From Spongilla lacustris (lineage: Eukaryota; Porifera; Demospongiae; Spongillida; Spongillidae): DNA of 64,000 nt. Each line of letters starts with the position of its first letter. The stretch's first letter is position 1. This document shows positions 12,491 through 41,529 of the stretch, one piece after another. The notes beneath the pieces were generated by a model. That model was not told the origin of the DNA, did not search any database, and saw only the letters and a program-made list of their open reading frames with translations. The stretch covers positions 5,404,177 to 5,468,176 of the forward strand of contig OX442433.1 in assembly GCA_949361645.1 (NCBI GenBank), in the 5' to 3' direction. The position numbers and the translations under genes are program-made.

Positions 12491-14013
12491 TACGGTGGCC
12501 CGGTACCTCGCGCGCACAGCATTGTGTCCAGCGCAATCGTGCGAAATTGCGTAGGCGCGCAGTGCAATTGTACGAAATTGCGTAGCGCAATTGTACGAAA
12601 TTGCGTAGCGCAATTGTTCGAAATTGCGTAGAGTCCGAGTGCACAGCGCACTAACGTTGGGATATAAGTTTCAATTACGTCATCCGTCTAGTGACAAAAT
12701 AAAATTATGGTTGTTTCCTTCCTGCATCGTGATGACCCAAAGGTCGAAAGTACTGGTAGTGGTAGTGAAAGCAGAAACATGCATGTGCATTTAATACGTT
12801 CAATGCAGGGCTCATTGTGAGATACTGGAGGCAGCAGAAGAGTGACCAGGTCATGCTAGCCTATTTGCGCTTCGTGCATCTGGTACCTTGTAGGGAAAAT
12901 AGCGTCTCTTGGGTTACGAAGGCGTCGAATTGCTGAAACCCCTCTTCAGTTGTAGTGTGATGCTATAAATAAAGATTCGTTAGTTGTGTCGTGAATGCAT
13001 GTTTAAAGATCGATGCCTGAGCTGCATGCATGTCCGATTTTACGGGAGGTGCTGAAAACATCAAACTCCTACAGACCAAATACGCGGGCATCGATCTTTA
13101 AACTTGCATTCACGACACAACTTACGAACCTTTATAGCATCACACAACAACTGAAGACGGGTTTCAGCAATTCGACGCCTTCGAATTCGTAACCCAAGAG
13201 ACGCTATTTTCCCTACTGGTACCAGGAAGCCACACACATTTGCCAAGACAATATTTATCACAATCTTTGCACACCTGGAGGTCCCTATGAATAATCTCCA
13301 CATGACCATATGCCTCCTATCAATATCTGTGTGCACTGGTACGGTGGTCAACTATCAATACACAATGGCCCAAGCGGCACCGTTGTTTAATACGTATGGG
13401 CGGCTTTATTGATAAGCTTGTAGCAGGTACAGGTACTGTGCTTTGAGCTAAGGAGTTGTGTCAATAGACCCTTCCCTTTAACGGTGTAAGGAATGCAATT
13501 TGCTATTTTTACATCACGTCCGGAGTACTTTTCAGCTCCTCCTAAAATCGGACATGCATGCGGGCATCGATCTTTAAACTTGAATTCACGAAACAACTAA
13601 CGAACATTTATAGCATCACACAACAACTGAAGAGGGGTTTCAGCAATTCGACGCCTTCGTAACCCAAGAGACGCTATTTTCCCTACAGGTACCAGGTGCA
13701 CGAAGCGCAAATAGGCTAGGATGACCTGGTCACTCTTCTGCTGCCTCCAGTATCTCACAATGAGTCCTGCATGGAACGTATCAAACGCATATGCTGCTTT
13801 CCGGTTCGACCTTTGGGTCGTCACGATGCAGAAAGGAAACAGCCATAATTTATTTTGTCACTTAGTCTAGACGGATGACGTAATTGAAACTTGTATCCCA
13901 AAGTTAGTGCGCTGTGCACTCGGACTGTACGCAATTTCGTACAATTGCGCTACGCAATTTCGTGCGATTGCACTGGACACAATGCTCTGCGCGCGAGGTA
14001 CCGGGCCACCGTA
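12491..14013. mobile_element. 1.5-kb foldback element with nested internal copy
   Basis: Ends tacggtggcccggtacc (12491) and ggtaccgggccaccgta (to 14013) are inverted and continue as arms of roughly 500 bp. Direct repeats atgatg lie immediately outside (12485-12490, 14014-14019), a likely 6-bp target duplication. A third copy of part of the arm lies at about 13075-13225 in the orientation of the right arm. Near the left end a ~24-bp subrepeat (gcgcaattgtacgaaattgc) occurs three to four times. No transposase frame is present. Confidence 0.8.
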
Positions 14014-14345
14014 ATGATGCTGGGCAAACCCAGTCCTAAATGACATGCAGCATGTTCAAAACATGGAATCGAGCAATGTCTTCAGACCAAAATACATGTA
14101 CAGTTTGAAGCAAGTTGATTTTGAAACCTGCATGTACAGTGAACCAAAATTTTGGTTTGAAATATCTACGGATGTAGCAACCAACTTATTTCCAGTGTAG
14201 GGACACTACCATGCATGCTGCGTATAGAAGGTTGTGACCCAGAAGCAGTGGTAGGGCACACACTGGCAGATTGCAGGATTTTTCTGAAGTTGAGAAAGCC
14301 CGGAGAGGGTGCGAGAGGGTGGCACCCCTCCTGCTCATGCAGCTA

Positions 14346-14402
<57 letters not shown>

Positions 14403-15600
14403 ATGGGGAACGCTGAAAGCTTCCCAATCGAACCAAGTTAACCAACGCGTGATGCATAAAAGTTGTGAATATTGATTCCATGAAAGAACTGACCTGTGAG
14501 CACAGCAGCTACATGTACCATGCTTACAGAGCCTGTATAGACAGTACAAAATCTAGTTCTTGAAGTGAATGTCTGTTCACATTTGGAAACAAGTCAGAAC
14601 CAAGCAGACGACAACTGTAACAGGAACAGGCATCTTTTTGTATGGAGTATACTCTCTAACCATAAATAAATTAAATGTGCAGGAGATTATGCAATATCGA
14701 TTCATCTGGTACTTTAGGGCAAGCTGATTGGACTTTTGGGGTAAGATCAATACGGAGCTGTTTACGCATTCTTCCGATATTATATCCGGATGAGTACTAT
14801 TGTTAATATTCATTTTTAAAATTATACATGTATACTGACCGGTAATGCCAGATCAGTAATAATTACTTCGAGGGTGATTGTTATTATTAATATTTTTTAA
14901 GCACCTCGGTTGGTAGGGCCTAGGCCCTACCAGGCCCTACCGTAGCTACGCCACTGCCCAGAAGTAGGCATGAGCTCATTCGGTGTAAGTAGCAGGAAAC
15001 GGCACATTAATTAATAGAACTCTCACAATCGCCAGTGCACACTCATCGCTGCGTACGTGGCTCTGGGATGGCAACAGAACCCCCGGCCCAGGAACTGGTA
15101 CATGCATTAGATTGCTGGCGACATGAGTTGGGGTACCGTAGTGCATTCTACTCATAATCCAGCACTTTTCACATACTTAACAGGGGCGGATGCAGGAATT
15201 TGGTGAGGGGGGGGGTCCTACATGAATAATTGATGAGGGGGAGGGGCGCGCGCGAAAATTTTTGTGGTGTGCATTCCTATTTTTCCACAGATTGTACATA
15301 CAAGCTAGGGGGATTGTATGTAAGCACACCTTTGCGGACACATGGAATCGAGCAATGTCTTAATGAGCAGCAAAAGAACAGTTATAAACCTAGAAGTCTA
15401 TTAAATTTAATCCGTTTTTGATGCATGATTATTGTCCGCTGTTGTAGAAGCCTCCGTGCATAATTTAAATATAGAACCACTATTTTAAATTTAAAACAGC
15501 CATGGTCGGTTGGATCCAAGTTCCTTTTATACAGTAAGATATTAAAGTATTACTCATAAAAGAAATTATTAAAAACCACAAGCTTATCGCTTTGTTTACA
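14014..15600. other. Intergenic with G run and MITE-like ends
   Basis: A run of about 55 G occupies 14347-14401. MITE-like single ends are seen at about 14915-14960 (aggccctaccgtagctacgcc) and 15182-15245 (caggggcggatgcagg followed by G-rich sequence). The word catggaatcgagcaatgtct occurs at about 14063 and again at about 15341. No gene was recognised. Confidence 0.45.
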
Positions 15601-15844
15601 ATGACTTGGATATGGCTGACGTGTTTTCTGCTTGTTTGTAATTCAGAGCGAATCTTAGGCTCAATCTATGAGGACCTGGTTATATACCACGATGAATTAA
15701 AGCTTCCGGATCTTCCCTACGACTACAATGCACTGGAGCCCTACATAGATGAAGCGACAGTAAAAGTCCATCACCTTGGTCACCACAAGACGTACGGAGA
15801 CAACACCAACAAGGCTTTGAAAGAATGGAGAGAAGCGGTGAGGT

Positions 15845-15881
<37 letters not shown>

Positions 15882-16626
15882 GCCGATATGTTTTGTGTGA
15901 GCGTTTATATGACGAGTCGACCACTTACATGTAACTACAGGATCCCATGTCGCCGCTCGCACATTCCTCCATTGTGAAAATCCTACAGAAGATTACGGAA
16001 GTGCCAGAGAGCTGGCAAGTGGCGGTCAGAAACAATGGCGGAGGGTTCGTCAATCACGTCATCTACTGGGCCACCATGTGCCCCAACGGAGGGGGTAGCC
16101 CCTCGGGAGAGCTGCTGATGCAGATCAGCCGAGCGTTTGGGAGTTACGCCGTGTTCCAAGAGCGCTTTACGTCGGCCGCAACAAAGCTGTTCGGCTCTGG
16201 CTACGTGTGGTTGTGCGAGAACGCGAATGGCGAGCTGGTTATAAGTTCGACCAAAAACCAGGTCTGTTTATCATCCTTTCCGGAAGTGGTGAATGGGCGG
16301 GACTAGGCAGTAGATTATTATTATTTTTTATTTTGTACATGTAATGCTAAATTTAGGCCGTAAATGACTTGTATGTTCATTTTTGAACGAGTCCCCCCCC
16401 CCCCGGGACGTTCTACTAAGTTAAATGCTCTCGTGATCCTCCACAGGATTCGCCACTATCGGAAGGGCTGTACCCACTCCTGGTGGTGGACATATGGGAA
16501 CACGCGTACTACCTCAAACACCAGAACAAGAGGACTGGCTACATTCAGAGTTGGTGGAATGTGGTTTGTTGGGACGAAATCCACAAGCTTCAAAATTTCT
16601 GGCACCATGGTCACAATGGATTGTAA
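15601..16626 (+). CDS. Manganese superoxide dismutase with signal peptide
   Basis: Converts superoxide to oxygen and peroxide. Three exons, 15601-15837, 15941-16261 and 16447-16626 (TAA), join in phase to 245 residues. Metal ligands are visible: first His in VHHLGHH, second in NHVIYW, then Asp and His in DIWEHAYY. The gateway Tyr follows the first motif (HHKTYG). NQDSPL carries the Gln typical of MnSOD, and GSGYVWL matches the family core. The N-terminus [15 protein letters not shown] is hydrophobic like a secretory signal rather than the Arg-rich presequence of mitochondrial MnSOD, so an extracellular or lumenal enzyme is likely (inference). A GT microsatellite sits in intron 1. The stop is only 50 bp from the stop of the convergent RUN-DEF8 gene, so their 3' UTRs probably overlap. 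Confidence 0.92.
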
Positions 16627-16676
16627 ACTTCATCACATGCACACAAACACACGCACACATAGTACTGACACAAATG

Positions 16677-24176
<7,500 letters not shown>

Positions 24177-24201
24177 ATCAGCCGTAGGCGTTTTCAATGA
24201 C

Positions 24202-24207
24202 TTTATT
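24202..24207 (-). terminator. Poly(A) signal of the p47 gene
   Basis: TTTATT on the plus strand, AATAAA on the minus strand, lies about 95 nt after the p47 stop (24301) and only 26 bp before the ATG of the downstream RUN-DEF8 gene (24176). The end of one gene and the promoter of the next must therefore overlap. Confidence 0.55.
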
Positions 24208-24300
24208 TGACGATTAAATAATAAAACACCAACGTTTATACAACATTAATTTTTTTTTTTGACGTACATGTACATTACTACGTTATACATGAACAGCGAA

Positions 24301-26628
<2,328 letters not shown>

Positions 26629-26700
26629 GTCAATTCAAAGGGACGCTTCTATTAGAGTATTACACAGAATTTATTTTAGAATATTTTGGAAAGCAGAAAA

Positions 26701-27631
26701 TCACTTGTTCAACGTATTAGTAGCAGTTTTGAGTAGCTCTACCAGCGCTACAGCTTTTCCCTGAGACTGCGCAGCAATCCCTAGAATATCTTCCACCGAC
26801 AGAAATGGCTCACCTGTGCAGGGGCATCACTTAAATTGACATCATTTACTTACCACGCACTAAGCCGGTACTTGCCTCTCTTGCTCATTCCAGCAATTTT
26901 CCCATCGCTAAGAAGCGTAAATGACAGAAACCCAGAGCACAACGCCTCCTCTTCGGCATTAGGGTCCACAAGAACGTGCCTGCACGTCAATTCGAGTAAA
27001 GTGTGATAGACTTCACGGGCATCAAATCGGCTTACGTGCTGAAGAACCCATACGTAATCGACACAGGCAACGCTTGGATTGAGAGACATTTCTTCTGTAG
27101 TAACGACACAACTGGTTTTCCATCCTGCACTAGAACCGTTGGAAGCATTGCTGTAGGTGGTGACCAAATGGACTAAATGGGATACACTCTGAAAATGTCC
27201 TCACTGTCAGCCAACGCTGCACTCATGGCCATCACTGCCGCATCTTGCACGCAGCCATCTGCACACAGGCACACGACGTCCGCATACAGCACCCAGCATA
27301 GCTAGCATACAGGCATTAGATGTATGGACACACCCCAATTGTGGCTATGATAGGTACAGTACCTCTCCTGGCATAATGCACAAATCGAAAAGATTCAAAC
27401 AATTCGGTCTGATGTGGGAGGGGAGGAAAAATGACTGAAAGTGACCACATAACATGCAACCTTCTCACCTTGATACCAAATCTTGGAGTGTTTGTGAAAG
27501 TGCTTGAGTGTTTAAAGATGGTGCTCCACGAGTTATGTGTGGAGAGCAACAGGGTGGCATTTCCATGTTGCACACTTTAGGGAAATAAGGATACAAACAA
27601 TGTTATGGAAAGCATCACTGTGTGCACACAT

Positions 27632-27668
<37 letters not shown>

Positions 27669-27975
27669 CCAATGTAACCTTCATCAGGTCTGTCAAGGGG
27701 AGGATTGGCAAGCTCCTGCCAATAATGAGGATATGGAATTATAAAAGTAAAAGATTTAAAAAATTGGTGGTAGATAGATACACACCGCTTTCACTCCGCA
27801 GATCACCACTGTATCACCAATGCGTACAAGAGCCGAGCCATTTGTAGTAGTCAAGGCTCCTTCGAAAGGAAGTTGGTCGTCAATAGCGATCTAAATGCGC
27901 TCAAAGCACACCTGTATTGATTGTTAATGGCCTCGAAGCCTGAAGCGTTCGCTCGTCAGGCCTAATTCCCTCTTC
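26701..27975 (-). CDS. EXOSC8: Exosome core subunit Rrp43 (EXOSC8), 5' exon missing
   Basis: RNase PH-fold subunit of the RNA exosome ring, catalytically inactive in animals. Exons in phase: 27975-27912, 27859-27786, 27715-27670, 27574-27469, 27408-27363, 27301-27205, 27150-27054, 26979-26876 and 26813-26701 (TGA). Diagnostic stretches are GIRPDERTLQASRPLTINTG, TTTNGSALVRIGDTVVICGV, EMPPCCSP, LCWVLYADVVCL and VLVDPNAEEEALCSG. The intron before the last exon has a GC donor (AGAG|gcaagt); the nearby GT alternative would put a stop immediately after. Exon 1 as given lacks a start codon, so a further 5' exon lies upstream, probably before 28480, but I could not find it. About seven residues seen in human EXOSC8 before the DPxxEEE motif are missing. 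Confidence 0.9.
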
Positions 27976-28488
27976 CTTTCAGGTGCACGAGAAGAGGGTA
28001 ACGTCCGTGACGCTTTATACAGAATCAGTATAGCTCACTAAAAACTTGCTCAGATATTGAGACGGCTGGAGAATCCTGCAGACAGTGCCTATAAGGGTCC
28101 TAGACGTACACACAAACCAATCTAATACTGTACTTGTAGTCCACATCTGCCATTTTTCGACTTCAGAATCACGAATTTGATACAATATAACTACGCATTA
28201 TTAAATTCAAGTTACATACATGTACATGCATGTGATCGATATGATTTGCTACATCTACGTCGATCAACGTTGTAAGATTTTGTACAAATATACGTTACTA
28301 GGAAGCGGTGTTTTGGGTGCATAGAGAACAGCATGCCGCCAGTAGTACAGTTGTCACTACCAAATAGTAATTATCATAATCAAGAGAGAAAAAAAAAAAA
28401 AACTATCTGTGCAACTGATACACATGTGGTTGAATTGAGGGAAAGAACGATATAAACGAGTTGGCACAGTTCGGTTTTAGCTGTTCCT

Positions 28489-28998
28489 TTACTTGAGATA
28501 ACCACTAGAATGTTTTTAAGAAGGGCAATAATTATACACAACACAAAATCACTGCATTTATACTCACGGAAGCTTGATAGTCATGAAGATACGAGAACCA
28601 AAGAACGCTGCTATGACGCAGAAGAATCCCAGCGTTAGCAACATCGTCCTCTGAAGCCTTGAAAGACCCGTTGTGTTTGCCTTGTCCAACACAACAAAGC
28701 CGATCCCTCCGAGAACGAACAAAAAGCTCGAAGCCAAACCTTCCATAATGTATTGACCATTTACTCTGTACTGCATAAAAGCCACCGGTCGCGAATGCCC
28801 GAACTCATCTGTAGTGGACCCTATGGAGGGCGGCTCCACAATCACATCGTAAACGATGCCTCCAGTCACTAGAAAGTAGGAAAACAGAACCATTCCAAAG
28901 ACCACCATGGGCGTTGGGGTACGAATGAACGATGGCTTCTTGAGCTTTATTGGTGGTACTTCCAGGACTGCAAACGGTATTCGGTAGAGCGCCTCCAT
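28489..28998 (-). CDS. OSTC: Oligosaccharyltransferase complex subunit OSTC (DC2)
   Basis: Small ER membrane protein that couples the STT3A oligosaccharyltransferase to the translocon. Exon 28998-28568 encodes almost everything and exon 28504-28489 supplies the last residues (GYLK), total 148 residues (human 149). The start [47 protein letters not shown] and the tail MTIKLPGYLK leave no doubt. Three hydrophobic segments match the known topology. Without the 16-bp last exon the frame would stop right after KLP, so the tiny exon is supported by family conservation and by sound splice sites (gtgagt, ttctag). It is divergent from the SNAPC1-like gene with 56 bp between the ATGs. Confidence 0.95.
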
Positions 28999-29054
28999 TC
29001 TTTAGCGCGCACCCTCTTTGTTCACTTTTAAATAATGCGCACCTGCTCTTCCGG
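28999..29054. promoter_or_regulatory. Bidirectional promoter OSTC / SNAPC1-like
   Basis: Only 56 bp separate the two divergent start codons, so the 5' UTRs and core promoters must share this space or overlap the coding sequences. No TATA box is evident. Confidence 0.6.
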
Positions 29055-30214
29055 ATGGACTCGGAGCAGCATCCTGTCATAGCAGATGGTCTAACCCTCT
29101 TGCATGCATTTGTTGAAAAAAATTCAGTGAAATTCGCTGATTTTGCCGAAGTCTGGAATGAACTCAAGTTCTATTATATTTACTGGTCAGCCACACGGCA
29201 CCAATTCTAGGACTAGCTTGAAGAATTACTAGCAATGTGTACATGTATATTCACATGCATAGTGTTGGCGCTGAGAGTAGCTTAAAATCCGAGGTGAGGA
29301 AAGTTTGTATAATTTGTTTTATTGTAAGCATGGTTTTTTTTGTCAAGTTAGATGACAGACTTGTTGCTGAGACTCGGAGCACGGTGGTTCTTGACGGAAG
29401 AAGAATTCTATAAAAGATTAGCTGGTCTGTACTTTCTGTACACAGTGTATTTCACTCAACCATGCTCCCCTAAATCTCTGGTACGTGTTAAACACTGCGC
29501 TTAGTACGTGTCACGCTTCTAATTAATCACATGCATCGTTTGCCAGATTCGTGTGACCCCTCACCAGTGGAAGTTAATTGACCCCTTGCTCCGAGGCGTG
29601 ATTGCCGCCATGGTGAGCGCCTAGATGAATGTTTCACATGCCTGCCATGTGTCCATTAAAAACAGCACTGCTGGGATGCAGCGTACGTACTCTGTCAGTT
29701 GAGAGCAGAATCAGCGTTCATTGTCTGCTACTCACCAAAATTGGTACAGAAATCCGTGCACACACACACACACATGCTATATTCTGTTGCTGTAGCTATA
29801 CCTTGGACCAGTCATAAAAGGTGGACTCACCTCAGAGATTGTGGGATTGATCCAGGAGGATCATGAAGCTATACGTGACATCCTGAGCAGTACTCCAACT
29901 GTGAGCCTCCTCTTTGTAATAACCATACTGTTCAGCCCTTCCCCCATCTTGTAGGGACTGATGATGGAGTATGACCAACGTAAGCAAGAGCTAGAGATGT
30001 GTCTTCCACCTCAGCTTCTCAACAGACCATCCATCATCCAGGACATTGAGAAGTTCGTACCATTTTGCATTTCCTTTAAAAATTCCACTACAACTATTCT
30101 TTCCATTTTGCATGTTCTTTAAATTCCATTTGGACTACAACTATTCTTTTCTCTTTTCTAAGAGTACTGGCAGACTTAGCAGCGAATAACAGCAGTGTTC
30201 AAGGTGGACAGTAG
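29055..30214 (+). CDS. SNAPC1 (SNAP43)-like subunit of the snRNA-activating complex
   Basis: Would act in transcription of snRNA genes by Pol II and Pol III. Seven exons join in phase to 203 residues: 29055-29185, 29264-29294, 29352-29480, 29547-29612, 29796-29900, 29955-30052 and 30163-30214 (TAG). The N-terminal block aligns with human SNAPC1 in spacing: LLHAFVEKNSVKFADFAEVW, then FYYIYC, LAGLYFLYTVYFTQPCSP and IRVTPHQW. The protein is much shorter than the human one (368 residues) and lacks its charged C-terminal tail, ending in VLADLAANNSSVQGGQ. The donor of exon 6 (AA|gttcgt) is weak. The remaining uncertainty is whether this is a true ortholog or a related short protein. Confidence 0.72.
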
Positions 30215-30351
30215 CATGCACCAGAGGCACGAAACAGCATCAAGAAACTTTGCATGTATGTGTGGTGGTATGTGTGTTTGTGTGGTGTCATGTACTTCTG
30301 CTGCCTTTGTGTAAGCATGTGATTTCAAAATTGGATAAATCAACAATGCAC

Positions 30352-38669
<8,318 letters not shown>

Positions 38670-38811
38670 CTGACAGCGAACTATAATACATGCCTATGTA
38701 TTATAAATTTGCTTTCTTTAAAAAAGCTGAACGATTAATTAGATAGGTGGTGATAACTGAATCCAATTGATTTTTTTTTTAACCCCCATATCTTCCCAGA
38801 GTACGTAAGAA
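38670..38811. promoter_or_regulatory. Bidirectional promoter MBTPS1 / MRPS17
   Basis: 142 bp between divergent ATGs, AT-rich, including T and A runs near 38715 and 38770. It must hold both 5' UTRs and start sites. Confidence 0.55.
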
Positions 38812-39202
38812 ATGGCTCAATTCATCGGCACTGTCGTTGGTACAAAGATGCAAAATACTGCAAAGGTTTCTATAACTAGGATGTTTCTCCATCCGCAGGT
38901 GCTGAAAGTAAGACGCCAAAAATGATAACTAACGATCTCAAATGTTTCTGCTTTTTTGCTAGTATGTTCGCCAGCGCAAAACTTACTTCGCTCACGACGT
39001 AGGAAACAAGTGTTGCGAGGGAGATACGGTGCGCATCACGGAGGCCAAGTCGTTCAGCAAACGAAAACACTTCGTTGTGGCTCAAATTTTGGAAAAGGCT
39101 GGGCACCCCCGCACACACCTTCACACCACAGAAAGCGCAACTTCTGCCAACACAGACAGTGCACTTCAACAAGACACACAGACTCCGGCATCACTACGTT
39201 GA
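38812..39202 (+). CDS. MRPS17: Mitochondrial small ribosomal subunit protein uS17m
   Basis: Ribosomal protein of the S17 family with an OB fold that binds small-subunit rRNA. Exons 38812-38907 and 38963-39202 (TGA) give 111 residues. FIGTVVGTKMQNTAKVSITR and the block after the intron (RQRKTYFAHDVGNKCCEGDT, then KRKHFVVAQILEKAG) match the S17 core, with the TYFAHD motif typical of the animal mitochondrial form. The C-terminus after residue ~80 is unlike the human protein and shorter. The last three codons overlap the last three codons of EXOSC7 on the opposite strand. Confidence 0.9.
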
Positions 39203-40631
39203 CAGTCTCTGTTTGTTGCGATTGTCAGTCAGGCTGTTATCGATCCTTGCGAACACATCAGTACTAACCTCTTGCGCCATCTTGTGTAAGATTTGGGGGG
39301 TGGAAAATTTGTGAATCACATATGTGGCAGACCAAACGTTCACTCACTTACCAGTATCACATCTTGTAGTTTGCCATACAGAAGACCCCCAAGACCGTCC
39401 TTACTGATGCTTACAATGCTGTGGGACGCAGTTATGGCCACAGAGAGCCTTGCACTTGCACACATCTCTTCCTCCATGCTAGCATCGGCTACAAAGTGGT
39501 TACCTATCTAAGCAAAGTAAAAGTAAAAAAAGAATAGAATTAATAAAAATGTGACGTGATGTATGCAAGTAAGATGTATGGTGGAGTGCATCTGTTTGCC
39601 ATGTTGCATGCACAGAAGAAAAAAAAGCGAAGTATAAATCATTGTTAGGTAGAGAAGGGTTGGAAAAATCATGCATGCAATTATTAATAATATCCACATT
39701 TGGACAAACCACGGCTTGATTTATTACATAAACACCATGCTCAAATTTAAAATCAGAGTCAATTATGACCTTTAATCATACATACCTGTGATAGAGTGAC
39801 AATAACAGGGCCTTCCCTAACGTCCAAATTCACAACATCATGGGGGTTATCGGACACCTCAAACTCCATCTCCTCTCCTTCACCGCTTATGATGAGGCGT
39901 GGAATTCTGGGAAAAGACAATAGGGAAGAATTATTGTACAATGCACAGGGGAGGGACTGGTGGTACCTGATGACCTTCAGGGCAGCGAGCACAGCAATTG
40001 ACAAGGCCTCCAATACTCCCCCTCCTCCCCACTCCAACACCTGCGTAGACAAGCAACGCTAGATCATGCAGTCACCCGCAAAAGAAAGACACACGTACCA
40101 GTGCATCCACGTACAGTACCCAGCATTGATGGCCGGGGATCACAGCCAGTGAGCTCAGATCAAGACAGCCACTGTTGGAATATGCCTTCAGCAACTCGTG
40201 CGACAAGTGAGATCCGAGTTCCTCTCCCTCTCGCCCTTCGAACTCCGGGCTGGCCAGGGCACAGCTGTCAATAAGCAACGGAAAATCCAGTGTACCACCC
40301 AAGAGAGCCCCCAGTCCCTACCAATCAACAGAAAATTCGATCCTGCCTTCGGATGGCTTCGCTATGCTTGGGGCACCAAGTTCTGCCTTCACGCCCACCA
40401 CAACGCACGTGCGATCCTGGGTTTGCACGTTCACGAGGTGTGGGTATAAAAAAAAATGCGCCAGCTGTTTATACTGACCAACTTAATCCTCGCAGAGCCA
40501 CTTGTATTGGACACCACTCCTGTTTCTAGGGTAAAGTTTCTGTAATCCTTACAGCACCGACCATCTGCTCTGAAGTCTTCATTCACACCGCTGACGATAT
40601 ACTCACGCTCCCAGCGACTTAGATATGCCAT
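39194..40631 (-). CDS. EXOSC7: Exosome core subunit Rrp42 (EXOSC7)
   Basis: RNase PH-fold ring subunit of the RNA exosome, structural in animals. Seven exons in phase, 283 residues (human 291): 40631-40479, 40416-40322, 40264-40099, 40040-39967, 39906-39786, 39507-39352 and 39280-39194 (TAG). Clear blocks are EREYIVSGVNEDFRADGR, TGVVSNTSGSARIKL, VVGVKAELGAP, ASPEFEGREGEELG, HQCWVLYVDAL and VADASMEEEMCASARLSV. The last exon is less conserved but ends in a plausible amphipathic helix. The start codon is 36 bp from that of the divergent RING gene, and the stop lies inside the MRPS17 coding sequence. Confidence 0.93.
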
Positions 40632-40667
40632 AGTTATTACGTCAATTATAATTTTTTGTTTAATGAA
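40632..40667. promoter_or_regulatory. 36-bp bidirectional start region EXOSC7 / RNF114-like
   Basis: Only 36 bp lie between two divergent ATGs, so the transcription start of at least one gene probably lies inside the other gene's first exon. Confidence 0.55.
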
Positions 40668-41529
40668 ATGGATGCTGAGGTAGATTCTCGCTACGTATGC
40701 GCTATATGCTGTGAGGTTCTTAAGAACCCTGTCTTACTTACCACATGTCAGCACAGGTACAGTTTATTTTGACTTATTAAAGCCACGATAACCCATAGAA
40801 CTGACAGGTATTGCGAAGAGTGCTTACGTCCGCTGATCGCCCACCCCACGGCCCCAACGCCCCAGTGCCCTGTCTGCAGGCAGCATTTCACGTCTACCCA
40901 GTGCAAGAAAGACACTGCGCTTGAGAGGGAGATTCAAAACACGACCGTTACTTGCGCTGGATGTAAACAGAAGGTCAGCTAGTAACCTAGATTTTTGCCG
41001 TTCTGACATAACACAATGGACTACAGCTGTTACTACTCTACTTCAATTCACACGCCGTCAACTGCACTAAGAAACTCAAAGCCACCGTATCTCCTGCGAT
41101 CATACCTCCTCACCCCCCGCCTCCAAATCGTCAAACGTTCAAATGTCCTTACTGTTCGACATCTAACCTGACATGCACTGCCCTTAAAGACCACGTGACT
41201 GCTTCTCATGCATCCGCATCCAACCCAGTTGTAAATCGAGCTGCTCTGCTTTTTTTTTTTTGTCTTCACTCTTGCTTTTCAAATCTATCCTACAGGTGTG
41301 TCCCGTATGTATGTCGATGCCTTGGGGGAACCCCCAGCAAACTAGCACCAACTTCATAGCACACCTGGCACTGAGGCATCGCTTTGAGTATGACACATAT
41401 GTGGTTAGTACAGAGCCTAGCTGAGGAGGGGGGGGCTATTGTGAGATCCCCATTTCCTTGCAGGATTTCGAACAAGATGAAGAATCTTCGCTACAGGCTG
41501 TCATCGAGGCCTCCAGGTTCCAGCATTGA
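40668..41529 (+). CDS. RING E3 ubiquitin ligase of the RNF114/125/138/166 family
   Basis: Five exons in phase, 210 residues: 40668-40756, 40808-40973, 41027-41230, 41296-41403 and 41464-41529 (TGA). Order: RING finger ([11 protein letters not shown]...CQHRYCEECL...CPVCRQ), C2HC finger (CAGCKQ...HAVNC), paired Di19-like C2H2 fingers (CPYCST...[18 protein letters not shown]...HLALRH), then FEYDTYVDFEQDEE and a C-terminal helix resembling the ubiquitin-interacting motif. In vertebrates this family works in innate signalling and ubiquitin chain editing; which member this corresponds to cannot be decided. The ATG at 40668 is preferred over 40663 because the latter runs into a stop after six codons. 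Confidence 0.9.

Noticed and set aside
26850..27167. Single 105-codon minus-strand frame starting MVTTYSNASNG
   Set aside because: It runs across an intron of EXOSC8; only 27054-27150 and 26876-26979 are exons and in other frames for the first part.
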